From an uncultured Bacilli bacterium (GTDB lineage Bacteria > Bacillota_I > Bacilli_A > RF39 > UBA660), in NCBI GenBank assembly GCA_910587065.1, contig CAJUMA010000014.1:1-40924 (forward strand): 40,924 bases of DNA, written 5' to 3'. The notes under the pieces are model-generated. The model had not been told where the DNA came from. It saw only the letters and a program-made list of their open reading frames with translations, and did not search any database. The translations under genes were made by a program, and so were the position numbers. Within the stretch, counting starts at the first letter, position 1. Every line of letters begins with the position of its first letter. This document shows, in pieces, positions 1 to 8,867 of this stretch.

Positions 1-65
1 ACCATAAAAGAAAATAACCTTTTTGCTTTTCGTAAGATTAGCAATTAGATTATTTTCATAAGAAA

Positions 66-123
66 AAAGCTATCACGTTTTGTCAGCTATGCTGATGAAA
101 GTGGTAGACTTTTTTTCTTTTTA
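66..123. terminator. probable bidirectional terminator
   Basis: The outer arms at about 64-76 and 101-114 pair (ctatcac with gtggtag, extended by A-run against T-run), and an inner perfect hairpin tcagc-tat-gctga sits at 83-95. A T-rich run follows on the plus strand at 110-123 and an A-run precedes it, so it would also work on the minus strand. It could end the minus-strand mobilization genes or a gene left of the window. Confidence 0.55.
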
Positions 124-147
124 TGAAGTCGTAAGACAAATAAAAAG

Positions 148-276
148 AGCAACAATATTACATTATGAAATTTTGTAATATGTTGCTTAATTGGGTTTCC
201 AAAGGATCACTTTTGGCACACTACTAAGTTGGCTCTGCCGACTTAGTAGTGTGTTACTATAATGGAATTATAGTAA
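148..276. repeat. cluster of three consecutive hairpins
   Basis: Three strong inverted repeats follow each other. Arms 148-162 and 174-187 pair over 14 bp with one bulged A. Arms 217-233 and 237-253 pair over 17 bp (one G-T) with a 3-nt loop. Arms 254-263 and 267-276 pair over 10 bp with a 3-nt loop. None is followed by a T-run in either direction, so ordinary termination is unlikely for the last two. They lie immediately downstream of the amidoligase gene, the last gene of the minus-strand mobile cluster. An element end, a replication or transfer structure, or an mRNA 3' stabilizer are all possible. Confidence 0.6.
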
Positions 277-279
277 ATT

Positions 280-1365
280 TTAAATACTTAAATTTTTTGT
301 AAAAGGTTTGGGTTTAGATAATTCTTTATTACCAATTTCAAATGATTTTAAATATTGCCTTAAAAAATATACTTTATCAAAATTATTAGTAAATAGCATA
401 TCACACAATTCTAATGCTTGTTGCAAATATATTTCACCATACCAACTTAATTTTGAGTACTTATCTTCATTTATATTTCGTCTATTTTGAATAATATCAT
501 CATTATATCTTGTACTCTTTGAATATAATAACATATTAACAAATAAATTAACGTTATTTTGCCATATTGTAGGATCTATTGTTGCATTTGGACATCTGAA
601 CTCAATAGTATTTTTATTAGCTATATTACTGAAATCACTTACATTATTAAAATTTACAGCTTGATACCTTTTGTGTGATATTTTGCTAATAATATCTCTC
701 ATATTTAATTGGTCATATTCTTTTAATTTTTGGTAATCTTTCCAAAAATCTTTAGTCATTGGTTCTGCATATCTATTCATACTAGGACGTGCAGTTAAAA
801 AATCACCATATACAAATCTATAAATTATATTTTCATAAACTGACCATAACTTAATAAAATTTAACCAAGATTCAGTTTTACCGCCGATCACTTGTGTTCC
901 AACATGAATATGCCCTCCAGATGATGAGCCAATAGTAGCATTTGAATTAACTATGGAACATACTTTTTTTAAATTATTCCAAGAAGCACTTGTATCTTTT
1001 AATATTGGTGAATTAATTTCAGCACCATCATTCAAAGAATCATCGCCCTTAAGTTGCCAAGTGCTAGATAATGACATTTCTCTTAACTTATTTTCTATAC
1101 GTCCTCGCATAGCATTCTCAAACTCTAATTCTAATCCAAACGTTACATAATTATCAAAACCTAAACGATTTCTTAATTCTAAATAATAGTTTTCAATATA
1201 ATAAAGTAAATCTTGTAAATCTATACCCCTCATTTTAGAAAACATATCGTTATTTCTAGGTTTAATATAATCAAACAATGGATTATCTGTATTCATAATA
1301 ACCTTTTCAGTATTTTGATTTAAATTTTGGTTTTTATTAGTTTTTCTTTTTCTTGATCTAGACAT
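280..1365 (-). CDS. amidoligase-family protein
   Basis: A 361-aa protein matching the amidoligase family (Amidoligase_2, glutamine-synthetase-like COOH-NH2 ligase fold), which is predicted to join a carboxylate to an amine with ATP. Visible signatures are FGLELEFE at residues 77-84 (the metal-binding glutamates), GDDSLNDGAEINSP around 107-120, GGHIHVG at 150-156, and TIEFRCPNAT at about 253-262 with an arginine typical of the family. The first 25 residues are basic and Asn/Lys-rich. The start ATG at 1365 has GAGGT 8 nt upstream, which overlaps the end of the preceding gene, so the two are translationally linked. The substrate is unknown; family members on mobile elements have been proposed to modify peptides or the cell wall. 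No signal peptide or membrane segment is seen. Confidence 0.75.
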   Translation of the reverse strand: MSRSRKRKTNKNQNLNQNTEKVIMNTDNPLFDYIKPRNNDMFSKMRGIDLQDLLYYIENYYLELRNRLGFDNYVTFGLELEFENAMRGRIENKLREMSLSSTWQLKGDDSLNDGAEINSPILKDTSASWNNLKKVCSIVNSNATIGSSSGGHIHVGTQVIGGKTESWLNFIKLWSVYENIIYRFVYGDFLTARPSMNRYAEPMTKDFWKDYQKLKEYDQLNMRDIISKISHKRYQAVNFNNVSDFSNIANKNTIEFRCPNATIDPTIWQNNVNLFVNMLLYSKSTRYNDDIIQNRRNINEDKYSKLSWYGEIYLQQALELCDMLFTNNFDKVYFLRQYLKSFEIGNKELSKPKPFTKNLSI

Positions 1366-1370
1366 AATAA

Positions 1371-2233
1371 TTACCTCATCAGCCTATTATAATTATCTTT
1401 TTTTAATTCAAGTTTTTTTGTTAAAGTATCTATATCTAATGATTGGTGTTTTCTTTTTATTTCTTCTACACAATCTGCAAAATCAAAATTTGAATGTTCG
1501 CTTCTCCAATATAATGGTACAAGTTCACAAAGTCCCGTAATAAGAACATACAAAACAGAAAATAAAATGTTTTCACCAACAGTTTCTTTGTGCATAATAT
1601 AATCGTTTTCATCTTTGTTATATATTACAGCCTTAACAGAAGCTTTCTCCTGTAATTCTTCATCTGTTAGATTATTTTTAGTTTCCTTAATATTTGAGCT
1701 TGGTTCACCCAAAACATCCTTCAAATTTATATTTTCTTCTCCAAAAAATTTTATAATATCTTCGTAAGTTTTATTTTTTATAGAATAAGTTTGAACAGTA
1801 CGTGAATAGAATCCATCACCATTTTTTCCCAATTTGAATAATAATAAAGCATACTATTACTACTATCGAGTGTATTATCATTTTCATCCTCAAAACTATC
1901 ATATTGCTGTTCAGTTCTAATATTTCCATAATTATCAAATTCAGTCATAACATTTGAATAAACTTTCCATTCATCGTTAGGATAAAATGGTATATCACCT
2001 AAAAGAGTAAATCCACCAACAATAATACCAGCAGTTAATGCATAAGGAGCTACTTTTTGTAATGCTCTAGCACTTATTTTTAAGTTCCTTATAGCACCAA
2101 TTCTTGCATTAACAAAACTAGAATGCTTTATTTCAGATTCTAGCGACTCAATTTCCTTTTTCATTTGGAGTAACATTTTCTTTTGATCTAGTCTTTTTTT
2201 CTTTGTTTGACGTTTCCTGTTTTTTTCGTTCAT
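1371..2233 (-). pseudogene. two-membrane-segment protein of unknown function, split by a frameshift
   Basis: Two overlapping reading frames make one protein if a -1 shift occurs in the A6 run at 1826-1831 (minus-strand gggaaaaaatgg). The first frame reads ...YYYSNWEK and the second continues NGDGFYSRTVQTYS. The better start is the ATG at 2233, preceded by AGGGGGTTG; starting further upstream has no good ribosome site. The first part (from 2233) has a basic coiled N-terminus and a membrane segment near YALTAGIIVGGFTLLG. The second part has a hydrophobic stretch ILFSVLYVLITGLCELVPLY and a basic coiled end. I recognise no family. It sits between the relaxase and the amidoligase with short spacing. 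The break could be real decay, a sequencing error in a homopolymer, or programmed slippage. Confidence 0.55.
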
Positions 2234-2307
2234 TTTATTCAACCCCCTAGAAATTGTTTTATATATTAACACAAATATCTCAAATTTGCAAGTTGCATCA
2301 TTGCTTT

Positions 2308-3588
2308 TTATAAACTAATTTCAAAATCATCTTTATCTCTTTCATTATGAGATTTTTTACTAGTTTTTAAATAACTAGGTACACCTGCATAATCAAATAA
2401 TTCATCTTCTTTTGTTGTACCTTTAGAAATATCTTTAACATCATACATATTAAAATCTTGATTATCATAATAGTCTTTTATTTCACTTGTAGTGGCTTCT
2501 TTCGTAGGTTCATTACCAATTTGCAGTAATTCTTTAAAAAAGTGCTTAATTGCCTCTAAAATGGCTTTAATATAGGATTTCAAGTTATTATTTTCTTCTG
2601 TTAGGTTATGATTTCTAGTTTTTAAGGATTTTATTTCTCTTTGCATATTTTGATTTTCTTTTTCTAGTGATTGATGACTTTTAGTATAAGTATCAATTTC
2701 ATTAAATAGGGATTCTAATTTAGGTTGAAATTCTATTGCTTTTTTAGTTTCTTTTATAACATTTTGCATACTATCAAAAGTATCTTTTCTAACCTTTACA
2801 TATTCTTTATCAATAATAGTATTTTTGGTAGTTTTCATTTTTTCTTCAAAATCATTCATAGCATTATCTAATCTTTTATTGATAGTTAGGGCTTTGTTTT
2901 CATAATATCTAGTTGTTTTCTTAAATTCTCGAACTTTTTGATGCTTAGCATTACTGCCTTTAATTCCTCGTTCTAGATCATAACCTTTTTCTCTTAATCT
3001 ATAATTATAAATATCTTGTAATTGTGATAAGTGTAATTTGTCTTTGATATATTGTTTTTTAGAAATGGTATATCTTTCTGTATTTGTTCTTTTATCTAAC
3101 TTTTTAACAAGTGGTATAACAACGCAATGAATATGTGGTGTTGCTTCATCTAAATGGAGAGTAGCATGTAATATTTGTTCTTTGGTATAACCTAAATCAT
3201 TGTAAACAAAGTCCATACAAGTATTTGCCCATTCCAAAATAAAATCTTTGTCTTTATCTTTAAAAAAATTGTTTGTAGCTGTAAAAAGTAGTTCATCAGC
3301 AACAACACTTTTAGATTTATTTAACATTTCACTATAACTTCTTTTTCTATCATCACGTTCTGTTTTTTGCTTTTCTTCGTGTTGTTTTCTATATTGTTTT
3401 GTAAGATTATGAAACCCTTTTACATATTTTTCTTTTAAAGGTACTAATTCTATATTATTTTTAGTTAATTCTAGTTTAATATTAGGATTGCTTTTATAAG
3501 CTTTCTTTTCGCGTTTATTATGAGAACCTATTTGTGCTAAATCATTTAAAGTCATAATAGGTTCACTTCTAAATATTCCATAATTCAT
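2308..3588 (-). CDS. MobV-type relaxase (Mob_Pre plasmid mobilization protein)
   Basis: A 426-aa protein of the Mob_Pre/MobV relaxase family, which nicks one strand at an origin of transfer and pilots it into the recipient. The metal-binding motif HLDEATPHIH is at residues 145-154 (H145, H152, H154). An N-terminal GSHNKREKKAYKSNPNI segment is typical of the family's first motif. Residues about 240-350 are a long coiled coil. The protein ends RDKDDFEISL, a tail shared with the second relaxase at 5577-6957. Start ATG 3588 has GAGG 8 nt upstream. It heads a three-gene minus-strand cluster with the broken membrane protein and the amidoligase, so the cluster looks like the cargo and mobilization module of a small mobilizable element. 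Confidence 0.9.
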   Translation of the reverse strand: MNYGIFRSEPIMTLNDLAQIGSHNKREKKAYKSNPNIKLELTKNNIELVPLKEKYVKGFHNLTKQYRKQHEEKQKTERDDRKRSYSEMLNKSKSVVADELLFTATNNFFKDKDKDFILEWANTCMDFVYNDLGYTKEQILHATLHLDEATPHIHCVVIPLVKKLDKRTNTERYTISKKQYIKDKLHLSQLQDIYNYRLREKGYDLERGIKGSNAKHQKVREFKKTTRYYENKALTINKRLDNAMNDFEEKMKTTKNTIIDKEYVKVRKDTFDSMQNVIKETKKAIEFQPKLESLFNEIDTYTKSHQSLEKENQNMQREIKSLKTRNHNLTEENNNLKSYIKAILEAIKHFFKELLQIGNEPTKEATTSEIKDYYDNQDFNMYDVKDISKGTTKEDELFDYAGVPSYLKTSKKSHNERDKDDFEISL

Positions 3589-3847
3589 TTATCATTCCTC
3601 ACTTTCTTTGTTATTTATCAATCAAAAAAAGATATGCTTTTTATTTGCATACCTTAAACTGCTAATTTCAATTTAAATAATAATATTTTTGATATATAGT
3701 TTTATATTAGTATCTACTTTTAGAACGAAACAGAATAACTTATTTTAAAGCTGATATATATATTTCAAAACCAATATCATTTTCGTTATATAACTTTGAA
3801 TTTAAGTTAATTGTAGTATTATTTATAGTACCTTTATAGTGTATTAA
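3589..3847. other. AT-rich region upstream of the first relaxase; possible origin of transfer
   Basis: No gene is seen here. MobV origins of transfer normally lie just upstream of the relaxase, so this is where one would be expected. It contains small dyads (tatgc...gcata at about 3632-3650; tata-gttt-tata at about 3695-3706) and tatagtgtatta near 3835-3846, loosely like the TAGTGTG-TTA nick region of pMV158. None is strong enough to name a nick site. Confidence 0.25.
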
Positions 3848-5374
3848 ATCTACAATATTTTTACTTGGTGCTATTATGTACGTGGTAGACACCTTCCCCA
3901 TCAAAGTCCATTAGGATATAAAAGAAAAGATAAAACTTTAGTACCAGATTTAACAACCAAAGATGTTGTAGCTAGAATATTTGAAATGTATCATAGTGGC
4001 TTATCATATAAGAAAATAAGTAATATCTTAAATGATGAAAAAGTGTTAGATAAAACAAATTGGCGTGATTCTACTATTGTTGGTATATTACAAAATGAAA
4101 TTTATAAGGGAGATTTCGTTCATGGCAAGAAAACAAAGAAACCTACCTATTATGAAAATGTAGTTGATCCAATAATCAGTAAAGAATTATGGGAAGAATG
4201 TCAGGTACAAAAGAAAAAGAACTCTAGGAGTTATCAAAGAACACTAACTTACTTATTTCTACAAAAACTAAAATGCCCTAAATGTGGAAGAATTTTAGGT
4301 GGTAAGGCAACAACTAAAAAGAATGGGAATTCTTATTTCTACTATTATTGTAATGATTGTAAATTAACAATAAAAGAAAATGTAATTGAAGAATATATCA
4401 GTGAATTTATAGATAATATTGTAGAATATGATTCAGTAGTTAATCAATTTTTCTTACCTATGATTAAACAAAAAATAGAAAATCCAAAAGAAGATATTGA
4501 AAAAGAAATCAAGAAACAAAAAGATAAATTTACTAGAATTAGAGAAGCATATATAAACGAAGTATTTACTCTTGAAGAATATGATATAGAACGAAAAAAG
4601 GTAGAAAATACGATTGAAGATTTAGAAACAAAGTTAAACGAATCAGAAGTATGTGATGAATTAAAATTTACCCCAGAAGATATTCTTGTTAAACGAGATA
4701 TAGATTTTATAAACTCTGTTAAATATCCAGAAAAATATAAAGAATACAATAAATCTTGGAAAGAATTTACAAGAGAAGAAAAAGCAAATTTAATCATGAA
4801 TTATATTGAAGATATTACTCTAAAAGAAACTTACAATAAAAAATGTGATGTTGAATTTATTAAGTTTAGAGAAAGTATTGTTAACCCTTGTAATGATTTA
4901 TATTTCAATGGTTATTTAGATAGAAAAGATTATGCAATCTTTGGTAATATAATGGGAACATTAAGATTTAGTGAGTATCGAAGTGATGATGAAGTATGGC
5001 AACACATTTTAAGATTAAGAGAATTTTATGATGTAGGATTTTATCAAGCAACCTATAATACTGAAACATCAATGTTTTATTTCAATATAGATGAAGATAG
5101 CCAAGCAATCGTTAGAATATTCCCTATGGAGAATTATAGAGAAATTGATCCTGATATGAAAATGAAAGAATATGATTTAGGTGTTCTTTATATAAACAAA
5201 GATAATGGAACAATTTTAGAAGATGAGGAAGCAGTATTCAAATATATTCCAGACAAAACAGATGGCATACTTACAAGAGAAATAAAACCAACTATTGTGA
5301 AACCTGCTAATGCTATTGGACTTGCTGAATGTACTATTGAAGATGAAACTTCTGAAGAAGTTGTTTCTTCCTAA
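3848..5374 (+). pseudogene. large serine recombinase lacking its catalytic domain
   Basis: The open frame runs from 3848; the first ATG is at 3986 and would give 462 aa. The frame before that ATG already matches the recombinase domain (SPLGYKRKDKTLVPDL, then VARIFEMYHSGLSYKKI), so the ATG is internal to the homology. The whole N-terminal resolvase domain with the catalytic serine, about 150 residues, is missing, and a stop at 3845 closes the frame. From the ATG, a zinc ribbon follows with C97, C100, C122 and C125, then a coiled coil at about 150-220. Past the usual family end (NYIEDITLK, near 275) there is an extra 185-residue acidic domain I do not recognise. It probably once integrated one of the neighbouring elements and is now inactive, unless a catalytic partner is encoded elsewhere. 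Confidence 0.75.
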
Positions 5375-5437
5375 TCTTTATGTAATTTTGTTTTATTACG
5401 AAGTTTTAAAACAATATGGAATAAAGTAAAACGGATT

Positions 5438-5522
5438 CTAAGGTGTCCTTAGCCCACGAGGGCATTTTGCTATACTTGGCAAAATCCCTAGGGGGTTAAA
5501 TATTTTGTCAAAGCCAAAATAT
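5438..5522 (+). other. candidate origin of transfer for the second relaxase
   Basis: Three inverted repeats in 85 bp sit directly upstream of a MobV relaxase gene. These are ctaagg-tgt-ccttag at 5438-5452; aggg(c)attttgc at about 5459-5470 against gcaaaatccct at 5479-5489, with one bulged C; and atattttg at 5500-5507 against caaaatat at 5515-5522. The segment is locally more GC-rich than its surroundings, has no T-run after any hairpin and no coding frame. Position and structure fit an oriT; the nick site cannot be assigned. Confidence 0.5.
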
Positions 5523-5576
5523 AGCATAGAAAACATCACTAAAACAATTAAAAAAAATAAAATTAAAGGAGCGTGA

Positions 5577-6957
5577 TTGATTATAAAATTAGCATATTCA
5601 TTTCATTTAGGTAGTGATAAGAATAAGAAAAATAGTAATAAGGCAAGTGCAAAATCTAATGTAAGTGGTACAACATCTAAAAGTAATAATGCTATTCAAA
5701 ATGCCACAGGACTAACCAAGTGTGATAACCATAATTACAGAAAATATGATGATAGAGAATATGATATTGAAATAATTAGAGGAAGTTCTTCTCTAGTAGA
5801 TGATGTGAAGAAATTATACAAAGATGAATTTGATGAGGCAAAAGAAGAATACAATGCAAAACAAACAAGAGAAAATAGAAAAATCAAAGATTATTTCACT
5901 CATGTAAGTAATAATTCCAAAAGTGATCTTGCTTGTGAGATAATTATTGAACTTGGAGATAAAAAATATTGGGATACAAAAGATATAGATTTCAAAAAGA
6001 AAATGACAAATGTATTTAAAGAGCAAGTCATTGATTTAGAAACTATATTGCCTACTTTTAAAATAGCAAGTGCCGTTATTCATTATGATGAAACTAGCCC
6101 ACATCTTCACATTGTTGGTGTTCCCATTAAAACTGGTGGTAAAAATGGTATGAAAAAACAAGTTGGTAAAAGTGATGTATTTACCAAAGAATCACTTCGT
6201 AAACTTCAAGATAAAATGAGGGTATTATGTATTGAATCTTTCAATAAAGAGTATGGTCTTACTAACTCATTAAAAGACAAGAAAAAAGGCAGAAATCGTG
6301 ATTATCATATAACTGAAATGAACGATTATATGGAAATGAAAGAACACCTAGAAAAGAATCAAGAGAGTTTAGAAATAGCCAATAAAAAGGCATTAGAACT
6401 TGATAATCATACTAAAGAAGTAAAAGAAATTATAACTGATTTAAAAACAACTTTAACTTCAAAAGAAAAATGTTTTAAAACAAGAAGATAAGGAAAAACT
6501 ATCATTATTTCTTGATTCAGTCAGTAAAACAAATGAAGAGTATAAGAAGATACAAACTCTTTCTGTTACTCTTAATAATGTAGATACAGAAATTAAAGAA
6601 AATCACGAGAAAATTAAGACACTAACTGAAAACAATGAGGCACTTACTTTAAGAGTGGAAACTCTTACTAAAAATAACAAAAATAAAGATAAAAAAATTG
6701 AAGAACTAAAAGAAGAAAATCATTCATTAAAAAACACTCTAGAATTTTGGAAAGATAAATTTTTACGAGTAATGTCTTTAATCAAAGATAAGTTATTTGG
6801 CAAAGAAAAAGAACGAGAAAAATACTTTGATGTATCAAAAGATTTATACAAAAAAGGCATTATTAAAGAAGATACATTTAATGAGTTAAAAGATAAATAT
6901 AGTTTTAGTAAAGAACACGATGATAAGAGAAAAGATGATTTTGAAATAGAAATATAG
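5577..6957 (+). pseudogene. second MobV-type relaxase, frameshifted in its coiled-coil region
   Basis: The first frame (5577-6491, 304 aa) holds the relaxase domain with HYDETSPHLH at residues 169-178, the Mob_Pre metal motif. It stops prematurely after SKEKCFKTRR. In the +1 frame the coiled coil continues as VLKQEDKEKLSLFLDS from about 6472 to 6957, ending KRKDDFEIEI. Removing one base near the A5 run at 6466-6470 would restore a protein of about 459 aa. Start is a TTG at 5577, with AAGGAG starting 11 nt upstream (5566); no in-frame ATG has a ribosome site. The nicking domain is intact, so the short form could still act, but it would lack the tail shared with the first relaxase. It is not a close copy of the first relaxase. 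Confidence 0.8.
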
Positions 6958-7014
6958 GAAAAAATTTGATTTTGTAGTATAATACTAATCGAATTGATTT
7001 ATGGGGGATGAAAA

Positions 7015-8481
7015 ATGAAGTTATATATCCAAATAATTAAATTATTATTTAATAAGTTTATTTTAAGAAGAAATAATGGAATAGTAATAAAAGACTTTTC
7101 TGAAAAAATGGGTGTAGTTTATATTAAACTAGCTCAAATGTTAGCAACTCAAAATTTTGGTAATTTATTTACTGAAAATGACAGAAAGATGTTATCAAGT
7201 ATTTGTGATAATTGTAATCCAATTAGTTATGAGGAAATTGAAGAAATACTAAAACAAGAGTATGGAACAAATTTAGAAGATATATTTAGTTTTATCGAAA
7301 AGAAGCCAGTTGGATCAGCCTCTGTATCACAAGTGCATAGAGCAATACTTAAAACTGGTGAGGAAGTAGCAATAAAAATAAAAAGAAAAGATATCACAAG
7401 AACAATTGATGAAGATATAAAAAGAATAAGAAAGATAGTCCATAGATTTGGTAAATTTGTAAATTTTAGTAACTTTACGGGTGGTGATCATGCTTTAGAT
7501 TTATATTTAGAATGGATTGGGCAAGAAACAGACTTTACTCATGAAAAAGAAAACATTAAAATATATCAAAATTTTGCAGATAATGTTAACGGAAAAGTTA
7601 ATGGTACAAAAAAAATTAAAGTTCCAAAACTCTATGAAGATTACTGTACAGACAATGTAATTGTTATGGAATTTGTTAAAACTCAGACAGTTAATAAATT
7701 AGAATTAACTGATGAAAATAAAGATAAGATTACTACCGCTTTAAATAGTTATATTAGGTCAAGTTTCTGGGCAATGTTTAATGATAAACCAATCGTTTTT
7801 CATGGAGATCCACATAGTGGTAATATTTGTATAGATGAAGAAGGTAATATATGCTTTTTAGATATGGGACTTTTATGTGCTTTAAGTGATAGCGATGCTA
7901 AATTATGTAGAAAATTCTTTTTAACGGCATATTCTGGAAATTATGAAAAACTATATGATATGTTAGTTTCTTATGGAAATATGAGTGAAGAAAAAAAGCA
8001 ATCATTTAAAGAAGATTGCAAGAAATATTGTGAAGAAGTAAAGAAAAAAGAAGTTACTTATTACTTTATTGATATGATTAATGTTTGTTTAAATTATGAA
8101 TTTGTTCCTCCTAATTTCTTATTTAGTATGGCTAAAGCGTTTGTTTGCTTAAATGGAATTAGTAACTTTTCTGATAACAAGTGTACTGCAAGGGAATTAT
8201 TACAAGAACAAACAATGGAATTTTTAGTTAAAAGAAGTTTAAAAGATTGTAAAGGAATAGTAATAGATAGTATACATTTTGCTCCAAAAGCATTAGAAAA
8301 TATCTCACAATATGGTTTGGTAAATACTATCGCTAAAGTAACGACTAGTAGTGAAATTAAAAAAGATGTAAGAAAATCTTTAGAAAATTTAAAGGAAATG
8401 TTAGATTTAATCAAATTATCTTGTTGTGATGAGATACCAGTTAAACCAGAACAGCCACAACAAAGAACTAAACATTTGTAA
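7015..8481 (+). CDS. UbiB/ABC1/ADCK-family atypical kinase
   Basis: A 488-aa protein of the UbiB (ABC1/ADCK/Coq8) family of protein-kinase-like ATPases. Signatures: the KxGQ region reads KLAQ at 38-41 (glycine replaced by alanine); GSASVSQVH at 100-108 is the alanine-rich loop; K121 in VAIKIKR is the nucleotide-binding lysine; HGDPHSGN at 263-270 is the catalytic loop; and DMG at 283-285 is the metal motif. The family acts in isoprenoid quinone or lipid metabolism in other bacteria, but no quinone genes are near and its role here is unknown. The C-terminal membrane hairpin common in UbiB is not obvious. Start ATG 7015 has GGGGGATG upstream, and a TATAAT at 6978-6983 may be its -10 box. It follows the second relaxase by 57 bp and may be cargo. 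Confidence 0.8.
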   Translation: MKLYIQIIKLLFNKFILRRNNGIVIKDFSEKMGVVYIKLAQMLATQNFGNLFTENDRKMLSSICDNCNPISYEEIEEILKQEYGTNLEDIFSFIEKKPVGSASVSQVHRAILKTGEEVAIKIKRKDITRTIDEDIKRIRKIVHRFGKFVNFSNFTGGDHALDLYLEWIGQETDFTHEKENIKIYQNFADNVNGKVNGTKKIKVPKLYEDYCTDNVIVMEFVKTQTVNKLELTDENKDKITTALNSYIRSSFWAMFNDKPIVFHGDPHSGNICIDEEGNICFLDMGLLCALSDSDAKLCRKFFLTAYSGNYEKLYDMLVSYGNMSEEKKQSFKEDCKKYCEEVKKKEVTYYFIDMINVCLNYEFVPPNFLFSMAKAFVCLNGISNFSDNKCTARELLQEQTMEFLVKRSLKDCKGIVIDSIHFAPKALENISQYGLVNTIAKVTTSSEIKKDVRKSLENLKEMLDLIKLSCCDEIPVKPEQPQQRTKHL

Positions 8482-8490
8482 AAATTACTA

Positions 8491-8528
8491 CAAGTAGCAC
8501 TAAAATTATTGCTACTTGTTTCTTATTT
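8491..8528 (+). terminator. terminator after the UbiB-like gene
   Basis: Perfect 9-bp stem caagtagca (8491-8499) with tgctacttg (8510-8518), followed by the T-rich tttcttatttt. It lies 9 nt past the stop codon. Confidence 0.8.
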
Positions 8529-8645
8529 TGTTAAAATGTATTTAGTGATTGATTCTTATATCAATCGTTGTGGTAAAAAGTTGTAGATAACTACGACAAC
8601 GGCACCATATAGATAGGAACCTCGAACTTTTCGAGTAAGTAATAG
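8529..8645. other. non-coding structured segment
   Basis: No gene is seen. A perfect 7-bp dyad gattgat...atcaatc lies at 8546-8565, followed by gtag-ataa-ctac flanked by gtt/aac, and by ctcgaa-ctt-ttcgag near 8622-8636. It lies between the end of the probable mobile region and the HAD gene, so a junction or a small structured RNA is possible; nothing identifies it. Confidence 0.25.
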
Positions 8646-8672
8646 AAAACGCACTTGATAAAAGTGCGTTTT
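8646..8672. terminator. strong hairpin, probable bidirectional terminator
   Basis: Perfect 11-bp stem aaaacgcactt (8646-8656) with aagtgcgtttt (8662-8672), loop of 5. The A and T ends of the stem give a short T-run on either strand. It stands alone between two genes and may end a small transcript from the 8529-8645 segment. Confidence 0.6.
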
Positions 8673-8867
8673 AAATGTTATTAACTGTACTTTAAAAGTA
8701 TTTATATGTTAAAATACAACTAACAAGGAATTGTTATAATGACTGTTAAATAACTTATTTCGTACATGGAACAACCACAGTTCTTTGGTAAGTATAATAG
8801 AAGATGAAAATTATAAATAACTATGTATTTGTATTAAGCAAAATGATGTATTTGACTGTGAGGAATT

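Noticed and set aside
3835..3846. pMV158-like nick sequence tatagtgtatta
   Set aside because: Only a short match in AT-rich DNA, with no matching flanking repeats, so not called as oriT.
3986..3988. ATG 3986 as a true start of a full recombinase
   Set aside because: Homology to the recombinase domain already runs upstream of it, so the gene is truncated rather than starting here.
8529..8645. tRNA or known riboswitch in the structured gap
   Set aside because: No cloverleaf, no anticodon arm, and no recognisable riboswitch core.
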